A stretch of DNA of 64,000 nucleotides, taken from positions 49,340 through 113,339 of IMG/VR virus record IMGVR_UViG_3300028829_005183, one strand, 5' to 3'. The translations under genes were made by a program, and so were the position numbers. The DNA comes from a virus. Below are positions 36,985-44,960 of this stretch, piece by piece (position 1 is the first letter of the stretch; each line of letters begins with the position of its first letter). The notes beneath the pieces were generated by a model. That model was not told the origin of the DNA, ran no database searches, and worked only from the letters and a program-made list of their open reading frames with translations.

Positions 36985-37415
36985 TGTTCACTTTTAAAAA
37001 TACATATATGGCAATAGTACTTGGCATAGGTTCATCCATGGGGTTTTTATGTACATATCTAATGGATGTGGCTATGGGGAATGCTGAACAATATTTAGCC
37101 GTAGTTTCAGTTCTATTATTGGATGGGTTCTTTGGTATTATCGCTGGTGCTAGGCGTGAGGGGTTCAAAACATACAAAGCACTTAGAGTGTTGAAAAACA
37201 TATTTGCGTGGGAATTAATACTCACAGCAATCCTATCAATCGAATTGGGATTCAAAGGAACTTCTTGGTTATCCGAAACAATATTAGCACCATTTATGGT
37301 ATTCCAGATGATATCAGCGTTAAAGAACGCATCAATGGCGGGATTCATTAAGAATGAACTTCTAAACGAAATCTTAGATAGAATCGACTCTCACAAAGGA
37401 AATCGCCAAAAATAA
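36984..37415 (+). CDS. Phage holin-like membrane protein
   Basis: 143 residues with three to four hydrophobic segments (YMAIVLGIGSSMGFLC, VVSVLLLDGFFGIIAGA, WELILTAILSIEL, ILAPFMVFQMISAL) and a short basic tail. The LLDGFFGIIAGA..REG pattern recalls the Holin_4/toxin-secretion holin family. It would form the membrane lesion that releases the lysin. Confidence 0.65.
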   Translation: MFTFKNTYMAIVLGIGSSMGFLCTYLMDVAMGNAEQYLAVVSVLLLDGFFGIIAGARREGFKTYKALRVLKNIFAWELILTAILSIELGFKGTSWLSETILAPFMVFQMISALKNASMAGFIKNELLNEILDRIDSHKGNRQK

Positions 37416-37448
37416 TCATTTATTAGCGCTACTACCATATTTATTTAT

Positions 37449-37616
37449 ATGAATGGTATAAGAGAATATGGTTGGAGAGATTGGATTAGCGTTCCTAAGA
37501 ATAAGGAACTATACAATAAGGATATGTCCGAAGGATTACGGCAATTTAAACTTGAGCAACAACGAAGAGCTAGACAGTCGCAAGCGGCTGTGTTCAAACA
37601 CAGAGGGTTGTACTAA
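37449..37616 (+). CDS. 55-residue protein of unknown function
   Basis: A short frame beginning MNGIREYGWRDWISVPK and ending in a basic, glutamine-rich tail. Its TAA overlaps the next ATG (TAATG), which is the usual linkage in this genome and supports it as a gene. Confidence 0.65.
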   Translation: MNGIREYGWRDWISVPKNKELYNKDMSEGLRQFKLEQQRRARQSQAAVFKHRGLY

Positions 37617-37975
37617 TGGATAGATTAAATACATTGATAGAACTTCTTGAAAAAAAGTATAATGATGTTCCAGTCAACGGAGCTGATAAATTACGAATCA
37701 GAGAAATAGTACGTGAAGAGATAGAAAGGGTCGCAGAATCCCTTAAAGAAGTAGATGATTCGCAAATCTCGATGGCATACTCATCACTCGAACGAGCAAT
37801 GAAGTACTCAAAAGGTACTTATAAAAAAATGAAAGAGAGTGGTGCAAGGGATGTTGATGGTTGGGTATTTGCTAAAATTACTCTTGCTGAAGATTATCTG
37901 AAATCGGTTTACAGCTACTTAGATGGTACAGATGGTTTGGATGATACCCCAAACACACCAGATGATGTGGAGTAA
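37616..37975 (+). CDS. Conserved-looking helical protein
   Basis: 119 residues, largely helical: a charged region (RIREIVREEIERVAESL), then SQISMAYSSLERAMKYSKGTY and an acidic tail. Not recognised. Sits just before the internal-virion candidates. Confidence 0.65.
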   Translation: MDRLNTLIELLEKKYNDVPVNGADKLRIREIVREEIERVAESLKEVDDSQISMAYSSLERAMKYSKGTYKKMKESGARDVDGWVFAKITLAEDYLKSVYSYLDGTDGLDDTPNTPDDVE

Positions 37976-37977
37976 TT

Positions 37978-38994
37978 ATGCCAAATTACAATAGAAAAGA
38001 TATGCCACAAATTAAAACCCAAAATTTGGCTAAAGCATTGGATGCTGTGGCTGATAGGGTCAGGGTATCTAAAGAGATGGTTTCCACATCTAAACTGAAG
38101 AGTTCTCAAAAAGAACTTTACAACGATAAGGTAAAGGCTATTGCTGATAAGCTAACTTCACCTAAAAAAATGAAACCGATAATTATATCTAAAGATAATT
38201 ACATTGTCGATGGCCATCATAGATGGGCAGCCGCAGCCTATAAATTTGGTGATGGGGTTAAAATACCAGCCCACAAAATTCACTTAAATGTAAATTCATC
38301 TATAAAGTTGTATAAGATGGTAGCTCAATCTATCGGAGAGATGGTTAGTGAACTAAAGGAAGCTATCAACATTCCGATTGAGATTGGTGATACTGTTTTG
38401 GGTGGTAAGTTCAAAAACAAAAGAATTGTTGTTAAATCAATCAGTAAAAATGAAAAGGGTGATATTACAATCAATGGTAGACCTCTTCTAAAGTATAGAT
38501 TGTTAGATGAGTCCACCGCACCAAATCATAATGGTAAATCAGCACCATATGGTAGTGGGTACGATGAACTCAAAGAAGCTTGCTGGAAGGGCTATAAACA
38601 AGTTGGTGGTAAGATGAAAAATGGTAAGATGGTGCCAAATTGTGTACCAATCAACGAAATCCCAATGCCAGACTTGAAAAAGATTGATACATTTGCTGAT
38701 AAGAAACTTAATCCAGTTGATGTAGTAATCACAGATAAACACTTCTTTGATAGGTTAAACGACCCTAGAAATGGGAAAGAGATTACATCAGCAGAGTTAA
38801 TTGGATTCTTCAAACGATTATCCAAACACAAAAAAACGTTCGTTAATTTTCTCGATAAATACAAATCAGTAGTTGCCGTAGATGATAGAACTGATATTAA
38901 CATTCCGTTTATGAAGCGCGCGAATAAAGCAATCGCTAAAACGGTAATGCGTAAAAAAGATTTTAAAACACCCGACAAAAAGTTGGATATTTGA
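37978..38994 (+). CDS. ParB/sulfiredoxin-like nuclease-domain protein
   Basis: 338 residues. The N-terminal domain contains MKPIIISKDNYIVDGHHRWAA, the ParB/Srx (GHHR) motif. The middle has ACWKGYKQVGGKMKNGK...PNCVP with two cysteines, and the C terminus VITDKHFFDRLNDPRNGKEI to AKTVMRKKDF, both of which I recall as shared segments of T4-like marine phage proteins. It may be a packaged virion protein with nucleotide or DNA-processing activity. Two bases separate it from the gene upstream. Confidence 0.75.
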   Translation: MPNYNRKDMPQIKTQNLAKALDAVADRVRVSKEMVSTSKLKSSQKELYNDKVKAIADKLTSPKKMKPIIISKDNYIVDGHHRWAAAAYKFGDGVKIPAHKIHLNVNSSIKLYKMVAQSIGEMVSELKEAINIPIEIGDTVLGGKFKNKRIVVKSISKNEKGDITINGRPLLKYRLLDESTAPNHNGKSAPYGSGYDELKEACWKGYKQVGGKMKNGKMVPNCVPINEIPMPDLKKIDTFADKKLNPVDVVITDKHFFDRLNDPRNGKEITSAELIGFFKRLSKHKKTFVNFLDKYKSVVAVDDRTDINIPFMKRANKAIAKTVMRKKDFKTPDKKLDI

Positions 38995-39013
38995 TAAAAA
39001 GTTCGTATATTAA
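38983..39013 (+). promoter_or_regulatory. Promoter for metalloprotease gene
   Basis: GTTGGATATTTG (TTG at 38983) and TATATTAA at 39006, 23 bases apart, in the last codons of the ParB-like gene. The likely GTG start (39015) is nine bases after the first T of the -7 box. Confidence 0.6.
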
Positions 39014-39014
39014 A

Positions 39015-39779
39015 GTGATAAAGTTAAAGAACATACTATTGGAAGGGAAATACGATAGACTCGTTGGTAATATTAACAAAGCAATTTTCAAATCAATGAG
39101 GAGTGCTATTGGGGGAAGTGGTACGCAGGAAAAACCTAAGAAGTATAAGGGATACGAAGTTCGTAAAGACCCTATACCATTTCAGGAGTTATCTGATATG
39201 TTTCAAGCAGAGAGTAGAGCTATATATGTGGGGGAGTTTTCAGACGATAAAGCTGGTGTTGATGTAGATGTTGATTTGAAGTTGGCAATCTCATCAGATG
39301 GTGTTATGCCAGGAAAGTTTTACATTGATGGAAATGCTGAAGATGATGAGTTCCCACAAATGGAAGTTATTATTGGTATCCATCCAGAAGATGCGAGTAG
39401 TGGTAAGGTTTTTTCAAAAATACAACCTGTATTGAGAGATTTGGTTAGACATGAAATAGAACACCTAACACATGGCAGAGGTTCTGGTTCAGTAAAACCA
39501 TCTAAGATAATGAGAGGTGATAAGGCAATGCGGCAAAAGATTCGTTCGAATCCAAAGTTGTACTACAAATACTTCTTACTACCAAAAGAGGTGGATGCTA
39601 ACATACATGGGTTGTACTCAAAGGCCAAAACTATGAAACAACCATATCAGAAGGTAGTTGATGATTATTTAGATTCATTGAGGGATGATGGTATCATTAC
39701 CGATAAGAATCGTAAACAGATATACACTAAGTGGAAGAATCGAATTCCAAAGATTGGTGGTATCCCAAAGTTGAAGTGA
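39015..39779 (+). CDS. Zinc metalloprotease, candidate internal virion protein
   Basis: 254 residues. RHEIEHLTHGRGSG near 148-161 has the HExxH zinc motif. The first residues, VIKLKNILLEGKYDR, resemble a T4 capsid-targeting sequence followed by a prohead-protease site (L-L-E/G). The upstream TTG at 38991 is also in frame, but the GTG at 39015 fits the promoter. Substrate unknown. Confidence 0.75.
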   Translation: MIKLKNILLEGKYDRLVGNINKAIFKSMRSAIGGSGTQEKPKKYKGYEVRKDPIPFQELSDMFQAESRAIYVGEFSDDKAGVDVDVDLKLAISSDGVMPGKFYIDGNAEDDEFPQMEVIIGIHPEDASSGKVFSKIQPVLRDLVRHEIEHLTHGRGSGSVKPSKIMRGDKAMRQKIRSNPKLYYKYFLLPKEVDANIHGLYSKAKTMKQPYQKVVDDYLDSLRDDGIITDKNRKQIYTKWKNRIPKIGGIPKLK

Positions 39780-39780
39780 T

Positions 39781-40368
39781 ATGAAGAAAGAGGATTTCGT
39801 AAATAAGATATTCAATCTGAATGAGGGTAAGATACTCAGAGTATTTGATTTTGATGATACTTTGGCTACAACCACATCGAACATCTATGTGAAACACAAA
39901 GATGGTACTGAAACTAAGATGGACCCTGCCAAATACGCAAAGTATAATGAGAAGCCAGGTGATGAATACGACTTCAGAGAGTTCAACGGAATGTTGAACA
40001 ACCCAAAGGTAATCAAAAAGAATTTGAAACTGCTACAACGTATGTTGGATAACCCACAGAAAAAAGTTACCATACTAACGGCTCGTAAGTTGGGATTCCC
40101 AGTCAGAAAGTTTTTTAAGGATGAGTATGGTTTGGATGTTTACGTTGTAGCATTGGGTAGTAACAATCCAAAAGATAAATCTGATTGGATTGAAAAGCAT
40201 ATCAAAAAGGGATACACCGATATCGCATTTATGGATGATTCATCTAAGAACATCAAAGCTGTAGATAGACTGAAGTCAAAATACCCAAACGTTCGTATCA
40301 AAACCCATTTGGTGCGTGAATTTATCGAAGAAGATGTACAAAAATATGTACAAAAGCTAATTCAGTAA
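39781..40368 (+). CDS. HAD-superfamily phosphatase, candidate internal virion protein
   Basis: 195 residues. LRVFDFDDTLA (catalytic aspartates, about 19-29), VTILTARKLG (motif II) and IAFMDDSSKNIKA (motif IV) give a complete HAD phosphatase of polynucleotide-kinase-phosphatase type. The first 18 residues (KKEDFVNKIFNLNEGK) look like a capsid-targeting sequence with a cleavage site after NLNE. It may dephosphorylate nucleic-acid 3' ends or a small molecule. Confidence 0.85.
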   Translation: MKKEDFVNKIFNLNEGKILRVFDFDDTLATTTSNIYVKHKDGTETKMDPAKYAKYNEKPGDEYDFREFNGMLNNPKVIKKNLKLLQRMLDNPQKKVTILTARKLGFPVRKFFKDEYGLDVYVVALGSNNPKDKSDWIEKHIKKGYTDIAFMDDSSKNIKAVDRLKSKYPNVRIKTHLVREFIEEDVQKYVQKLIQ

Positions 40369-40392
40369 CTTAAAATCAATATTTATAATCAA

Positions 40393-40635
40393 ATGAACTA
40401 CGAAAAGAAAGTAATGGAAATGGCATATGGGGCCCTTATGAAAAGGGATTTCCAATGGAGTCCAGAGTTTAGTGTGGAGATGCGCAATCAACTACTAAAC
40501 TTACTTCTTGAATACTTTACTGATATTGAACATTATGAAAAGTGTGCCAATATTGTAAAGTTACAAAACAAAAGTTGGGAGATTATGAATGGAAATATTA
40601 GCAAAGCAAATACCACAGGAAGTTCAATCAGTTAA
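40393..40635 (+). CDS. Small protein of unknown function
   Basis: 80 residues, helical in the middle (MRNQLLNLLLEYFTDIEHY). Not recognised. A short AT-rich motif (ATATTTATAATC) precedes it. Confidence 0.55.
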   Translation: MNYEKKVMEMAYGALMKRDFQWSPEFSVEMRNQLLNLLLEYFTDIEHYEKCANIVKLQNKSWEIMNGNISKANTTGSSIS

Positions 40636-40750
40636 AGGTTGGATTGTATATGTGATGGATGTTACGGGAAGGCCCATCACAGCAGAGATTTGTGATTTAG
40701 ATTACCTTGTCCCAACTATACTCAAATTCGAATCGATTTTTGATTTATGA
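40589..40750 (+). CDS. 53-residue protein of unknown function
   Basis: Begins MEILAKQIPQEVQSVKGW within the end of the preceding gene and ends with TGA overlapping the ATG of the next. The sequence (VYVMDVTGRPITAEICDLDYL) looks like a folded strand-rich peptide. The overlap pattern favours a real gene. Confidence 0.55.
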   Translation: MEILAKQIPQEVQSVKGWIVYVMDVTGRPITAEICDLDYLVPTILKFESIFDL

Positions 40751-40968
40751 AACTATTTATACTAAATGATAATGTTAATTCGTTTGACCACGTTGTAAGG
40801 TGTATTCAGAGATATTTGAATTACCCATATATGCAAGGTTGTTCAATCGCAGATATTGTACATAACACTGGAAAGTGTTTGGTAAAAGAATCTGATGATG
40901 AGGAGCTAATTAAAAGTGTATATGAGATGTTGGTCGAAGAGGGTTTACATCTGAGAATAGAAGGATAA
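40747..40968 (+). CDS. Small protein of unknown function
   Basis: 73 residues (MKLFILNDNVNSFDHVVRCI...). I recall loosely similar openings (NDxxNSFxHV) in ClpS-type adaptors, where the strand-helix start binds substrate; HVVRCIQRYLNYP and GKCLVKESDDEEL keep that order. A ClpS-like adaptor is possible, not established. Confidence 0.6.
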   Translation: MKLFILNDNVNSFDHVVRCIQRYLNYPYMQGCSIADIVHNTGKCLVKESDDEELIKSVYEMLVEEGLHLRIEG

Positions 40969-40969
40969 T

Positions 40970-41146
40970 ATGGCAAACTCTAATAAAAAATCAAAAGGTT
41001 TAGGTGATTCAATCGCCAAAGTAACCGCTGCAGCAAAACTTGATATTATTGCTGAGAAGATTGCACACAAATTGGGCAAAGAAGATTGCGGTTGTTCAGA
41101 GCGACAGGAGAAGCTAAACAACCTATTCCCATACAAAGGAAGGTAA
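40970..41146 (+). CDS. 58-residue phage-type protein with CGC motif
   Basis: Opens MANSNKKSKGLGDSIAKVTAA and ends with EDCGCSERQEKLNNLFPY, a cysteine-containing motif I recall in many short phage proteins. It is separated from the next gene by one base. Function unknown. Confidence 0.65.
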   Translation: MANSNKKSKGLGDSIAKVTAAAKLDIIAEKIAHKLGKEDCGCSERQEKLNNLFPYKGR

Positions 41147-41147
41147 T

Positions 41148-43049
41148 ATGAACCTAAAAGAATTCATACAAAACGAAATCAAGTCCACACTATTAGAAGA
41201 TGTAGAGTTGGACCAGATGTTCAACAAAGCTGAGCCAGTATCAGAATCTACCATTGAGTGGAAAGATGCGGAAGAAGGTGATTCGGCATTGGTGGTGAAA
41301 GATAACAAAATGGGTTTGATTATCAGAGCATATGGTAGAAAGTTCCATTTGAAGTTTGTTGATGGTACAATGAAAACCTATGATGCTAAAGAACTGAAGT
41401 TCTACAAATTCGAATCTGTTAATGAGGGACCTGGTTGGTCTAAATCAGCACTAGCAGCATTCAATCGTAAACCAATGCCAGGTCGTTACTTCATTTCAGA
41501 TGAAAATGGTAATATATTAGAAAAGGGTTTGAAAACCAGTAGGTCTTGGGTTACATACTTACAGCGATTCGGTAAGGCTAGTTATGGTTACTTAGGCGGT
41601 CAAAAGCCAACGGTAGTTAACATTCACGATGGTAAGAAAAACAATGAAGTTGTTGACCAATACTATTGGAGAGATAAGTCTGGTAAGGGTAACTACTCTA
41701 TCGATATCGATGACCCAACTCTTGGAAGCTTCGATAAGATTGACCCTAAGTATGTAAACTACAAAGAGATTGAGAAACAATTGGGTATCAAAAAAGAATC
41801 GGTTAGCGAAGGAATGGTTTCACCGTCTCGTGGCCACAACTACTATGAGTTAACCAAAGATACTCCAATCAAATATATCTCTGGTCATTCGGGTCTCGGT
41901 TTAGAAGTTCCTGGTGTGTTACTCCATAATGAATATAGTACGTTCAAAGGTAAGAAAGGTGCATATATCATAGATTACTTTGGGGCATACTTCTATGTAG
42001 ACCTTAAAAACAAATTTGCATCAAAAATTGCCAATCCAAGAAGTAGTGAACAAACTAAAGGCTTGATGAAAAATGTAAAGGTTATTGATAAAGCACCTCA
42101 ACACTCAGATTGGAAGAAATTTATGAAGGAATCAGTAAACGAAGAGCAAATTGATGAAAAACTAATCACATTCTCTAACAGAGCACCATATGGGCAAATC
42201 GTATTTATGGCAGGTGGTGCTGGTAGTGGTAAGGGATTCGCAATTGGTAACTTCATAGATTCAGCTGGATTCAAAGTGAGAGATGTTGATGAGATGAAAA
42301 ATGCTGTTGCTAAGTTAGACCAGTTGGGTAAGTTCTCAGTAGATGATTGGATGAAGAAGTATGGTGATAAGTTGCCAGAGGACCAGAAAGCACACGTTGA
42401 AGAATTCGTTGTGGGTAGAGGTTTAAATATCGAAGATGTTGCAGCTGATTTGAAAAATCCAAACAATGTAGCATCACTACACTATATTGTTGATGCTATG
42501 GGATTAAAAGATAAGTGGTTAATCAATATGTTAAAAGGTAAAGAGAACAAAGAAACACTACCTAACCTATTGTTTGATATCACAGCTAAGAAAGTAAAAT
42601 CTATCACATCTGTAATCAAACCATTGGTTGATGCTGGATACGATGCTAATAACATTCACCTTATTTGGGTACTAACCAACTACCACTTAGCGGTAGCTCA
42701 GAATAAGAGTAGAAGCAGAGTTGTGCCGGATGATATTCTATTACAAACACATGAAGGTGCTGCAAAAACAATTTGGAGTATTCTAACTGGTGGGCTTCCG
42801 AAGGGATTAAATGGTAGGGTTGATGTGATTCTGAACAACAGAGAGAACACTGTGATGTTCAAAGATAAAGATGGGAACGTGCTGACCGGCGCAGTTAAAG
42901 GATTTAAATCACTTCCTATTAAGAAGCAAGGTGGTGGTATTCTACCTGAGAAAATTTGGAAGAAGATTCTCTATAGCTGGATTGATAGTAACGGACCAAA
43001 AACTATCAGTTTGAAAAAACCATTGGATAGACAAATAAACAAAAAATAA
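41148..43049 (+). CDS. P-loop kinase-like protein with capsid-targeting-like N terminus
   Basis: 633 residues. The first 20 residues (NLKEFIQNEIKSTLLEDVE) resemble a capsid-targeting sequence. Domains are joined by similar linkers ESVNEGP (about 90), ESVSEGM (218) and ESVNEEQ (327). From about 345, IVFMAGGAGSGKGFAIGNF is a Walker A loop, with RDVDEM downstream, IHLIWVLTNYHLAVAQNKSRSR and a His near 528; the order recalls zeta-toxin-type kinases. It may be a packaged enzyme whose linkers are cut by the prohead protease. Target unknown. Confidence 0.75.
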   Translation: MNLKEFIQNEIKSTLLEDVELDQMFNKAEPVSESTIEWKDAEEGDSALVVKDNKMGLIIRAYGRKFHLKFVDGTMKTYDAKELKFYKFESVNEGPGWSKSALAAFNRKPMPGRYFISDENGNILEKGLKTSRSWVTYLQRFGKASYGYLGGQKPTVVNIHDGKKNNEVVDQYYWRDKSGKGNYSIDIDDPTLGSFDKIDPKYVNYKEIEKQLGIKKESVSEGMVSPSRGHNYYELTKDTPIKYISGHSGLGLEVPGVLLHNEYSTFKGKKGAYIIDYFGAYFYVDLKNKFASKIANPRSSEQTKGLMKNVKVIDKAPQHSDWKKFMKESVNEEQIDEKLITFSNRAPYGQIVFMAGGAGSGKGFAIGNFIDSAGFKVRDVDEMKNAVAKLDQLGKFSVDDWMKKYGDKLPEDQKAHVEEFVVGRGLNIEDVAADLKNPNNVASLHYIVDAMGLKDKWLINMLKGKENKETLPNLLFDITAKKVKSITSVIKPLVDAGYDANNIHLIWVLTNYHLAVAQNKSRSRVVPDDILLQTHEGAAKTIWSILTGGLPKGLNGRVDVILNNRENTVMFKDKDGNVLTGAVKGFKSLPIKKQGGGILPEKIWKKILYSWIDSNGPKTISLKKPLDRQINKK

Positions 43050-43052
43050 ATT

Positions 43053-43187
43053 ATGGCAAAATTAACATTATCGTTGTACGGCGGAAGCTCCAAAAAAAAG
43101 AGACCGGGTGTTCACTCTAAAACTAAATCTTCTAAACTAAAAAGTTCGAAGAAATACAAAAAGAAATACAGAGGGCAGGGTAGATAA
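43053..43187 (+). CDS. 44-residue very basic protein
   Basis: MAKLTLSLYGGSSKKKRPG then SKLKSSKKYKKKYRGQGR: more than a third lysine or arginine, so probably nucleic-acid binding. Similar basic tails occur in short proteins of Bacteroidetes phages, as I recall. Followed directly by a strong terminator. Confidence 0.65.
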   Translation: MAKLTLSLYGGSSKKKRPGVHSKTKSSKLKSSKKYKKKYRGQGR

Positions 43188-43203
43188 TTAACATAAATTT
43201 AAC

Positions 43204-43233
43204 AAAGGGGACTTGAAAAAGTTCCCTTTTTTT
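43204..43233 (+). terminator. Rho-independent terminator
   Basis: Stem AAAGGGGACTT / AAGTTCCCTTT (one G-U pair) closed by a GAAA tetraloop at 43215-43218, followed by a T run. It closes the internal-virion gene block and overlaps the next promoter. Confidence 0.9.
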
Positions 43234-43243
43234 ATTATATTGT
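43213..43243 (+). promoter_or_regulatory. Promoter overlapping the terminator
   Basis: TTG at 43213 (within the hairpin loop side) and TATATTGT at 43236, 23 bases apart, before the 54-residue gene at 43254. Confidence 0.6.
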
Positions 43244-43253
43244 AGTATAAGTG

Positions 43254-43418
43254 ATGGGAAAGAAAAAGAAACATACAGAATCAACCGAAGTAGCTGGTTT
43301 CCAAAATATAGGCGAGGCCTCACATCACGTCGGTAAGCGTATGACTCAACAAACTATAGATAGTAAGAAGGTGTACAATCGAAAAGAGAAACATAAAAAA
43401 GATTTTACAATTTCTTAA
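43254..43418 (+). CDS. 54-residue basic protein of unknown function
   Basis: MGKKKKHTESTEVAGFQNIGE followed by histidines and a lysine-rich end. A GTG at 43251 is also in frame. It lies between a promoter and the first early-type promoter module. Confidence 0.55.
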   Translation: MGKKKKHTESTEVAGFQNIGEASHHVGKRMTQQTIDSKKVYNRKEKHKKDFTIS

Positions 43419-43428
43419 CATTAAAAGT

Positions 43429-43459
43429 TTGGAAATATCAGATATATTCCGTACTTTAG
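43429..43459 (+). promoter_or_regulatory. Early-type promoter with upstream TTAACATT element
   Basis: TTTGGAAATATCAG (TTG at 43429) and TACTTTAG at 43452, 23 bases apart, preceded by TTTCTTAACATTAAAA. The same upstream block recurs before 44.5, 61.2 and 61.8 kb. Confidence 0.8.
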
Positions 43460-43495
43460 TAGGGTAAGGTTAAGAAAGAAATAAAACAAAGATAT

Positions 43496-43768
43496 ATGAA
43501 TTATTCAGAATTGAATCAAATGAGTATTGAGGACCTCCGTTCTTTGAACAAGATGGTGGTTGAGGTGATTAAGAGTAAGAGAACCTTAGATGGTTACGAA
43601 AAGAAACAACAACTTTACATTGGTGCTAATGTGAGTGTTAACCACCCTAAGATGAAGGGTAAACAACTTCGTGTTGAGAAAATCAACCGAACCAAAGCCA
43701 AACTACGACTTTTAAATGGTGGTGGTATTTGGAATGTTCCATTGGAGATGATTGAAGTAAACAACTAA
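43496..43768 (+). CDS. Small protein of unknown function (KOW-like end)
   Basis: 90 residues: a helical N terminus (SIEDLRSLNKMVVEVIKSKR) and a beta-rich C-terminal half (GANVSVNHPKMKGKQLRVEK, KLRLLNGGGIWNVP) that resembles a small KOW/SH3 barrel. First gene of an early-type group. Confidence 0.65.
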   Translation: MNYSELNQMSIEDLRSLNKMVVEVIKSKRTLDGYEKKQQLYIGANVSVNHPKMKGKQLRVEKINRTKAKLRLLNGGGIWNVPLEMIEVNN

Positions 43769-43773
43769 GAGAT

Positions 43774-44319
43774 ATGAAAAATAACCCAAACATCGAAGTA
43801 GATTTTCAGGGAATTCGTTACAATGTTCGGAAGAAAGCTCTCCGAAAATACACTTATGGTGAGAACGAAGGTAAGAATTACCTCAACATTGGACCAACTG
43901 AGGGTGGTCAGATGGTTAAACAATATGTGAAGACCATCAACAAAAACTACCTGTGTAAGGTGAAGGCTGACCATTTTAGTATGGGTAACTCCCTCAACGT
44001 AAATGTTTGTAAGAAGGATGGGTCACCACTTCCTCAAAGTGACTACGATTTGATTCGTAACTTTGTTGAGTTGTTCAAATATGGTCGTTTCGATGGTATG
44101 ACTGATATGTACGAAACCCGAAACGCAAGTTACGAAACAGATAATGGTAATTTCATTACTGGTGGTTGTAAGTATGTTAGTATTGATAACCGACCTAAGT
44201 TTGGAACAGTTGAATGGATTGTGAATGAAATAAAGAATAATGGTCGTACTTTAGAGGATACCACCCGATTTATTACCGACCAAAAAGTAATTGATAAAGC
44301 AAAACTTCAGTTGAATTAA
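43774..44319 (+). CDS. Unknown protein, early-type operon
   Basis: 181 residues, not recognised. Basic N-terminal half (IRYNVRKKALRKYTYGENEG) and KYVSIDNRPKFGTVEWIVNEI near the end. It overlaps the next gene by TAATG. Its placement with strong early promoters suggests a host-takeover or regulatory role. Confidence 0.65.
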   Translation: MKNNPNIEVDFQGIRYNVRKKALRKYTYGENEGKNYLNIGPTEGGQMVKQYVKTINKNYLCKVKADHFSMGNSLNVNVCKKDGSPLPQSDYDLIRNFVELFKYGRFDGMTDMYETRNASYETDNGNFITGGCKYVSIDNRPKFGTVEWIVNEIKNNGRTLEDTTRFITDQKVIDKAKLQLN

Positions 44320-44534
44320 TGAGTTGGTATCGAAATCCACCAGGAACAACGTGGTACTATCGTGAAATGGGTAGTAGGAACAAAAAGACTGGAAAGTTAT
44401 CCTACTACAATGTGAGAGTAACTGATTACAATATTGTGGATTGTGAGTGTAAAGCCAGAGAATTCCGTAGATACACACCATGCAAACATATGAAAAGATT
44501 GCATGAGAAATGTACACATTTAACCATTTCTTAA
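44319..44534 (+). CDS. SWIM-like zinc finger mini-protein
   Basis: 71 residues. Short strands (WYYREMGSRNKKTGKLSYYNV) precede DCECKAREFRRYTPCKHMKRL, the CxC...CxH pattern of SWIM zinc fingers, which bind DNA or protein. At this size it is little more than the finger itself. Confidence 0.65.
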   Translation: MSWYRNPPGTTWYYREMGSRNKKTGKLSYYNVRVTDYNIVDCECKAREFRRYTPCKHMKRLHEKCTHLTIS

Positions 44535-44543
44535 CATAGAAAT

Positions 44544-44574
44544 TTGGATATATCCATATTATTTCGTATATTGT
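44544..44574 (+). promoter_or_regulatory. Early-type promoter with shared leader
   Basis: TTTGGATATATCC (TTG at 44544) and TATATTGT at 44567, 23 bases apart, after TTTCTTAACAT. The leader holds ATGATTGAGAGAGATATG, here a seven-codon frame (44582-44605) overlapping the gene start. Confidence 0.85.
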
Positions 44575-44601
44575 ACCTGTAATGATTGAGAGAGATATGA
44601 T

Positions 44602-44958
44602 ATGAAACAAAAAACTATTTTCACCGACATTGATGGAACTTTGGTTCATCAAGTACAATTTGAAAACATTAACCCACTCACCAGTAAGGCTCTGCCAGGT
44701 GCGGTAGAATACTTAACGAAGATGTTCAAAGAAGGCCATCACATCGTCCTAACAACCGCCCGTCCTGAGTATTTGCGTGATACAACTATTCAGGAGATGG
44801 ATTTGTTGGGGATTCCATTCCATCAATTGGTGATGGGTATTGGACGTAGTGAACGTATTATCATCAACAACCAAAGTGATAAGAATCCTCGTGAGAAGCG
44901 AGCTACCGCTATTGAGGTTGGTAAGAATCGTGGTTTGATAGGTTACGTTGAGTACTAA
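44602..44958 (+). CDS. HAD-superfamily phosphatase
   Basis: 118 residues. TIFTDIDGTLVHQ (catalytic aspartates) and HIVLTTARPEYL (motif II) mark a small HAD hydrolase; lysine or aspartate motifs further on (NREKRATAIE region, then GLIGYVEY) are less clear. Possibly a 5'-nucleotidase or polynucleotide phosphatase. Confidence 0.8.
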   Translation: MKQKTIFTDIDGTLVHQVQFENINPLTSKALPGAVEYLTKMFKEGHHIVLTTARPEYLRDTTIQEMDLLGIPFHQLVMGIGRSERIIINNQSDKNPREKRATAIEVGKNRGLIGYVEY

Positions 44959-44960
44959 GT

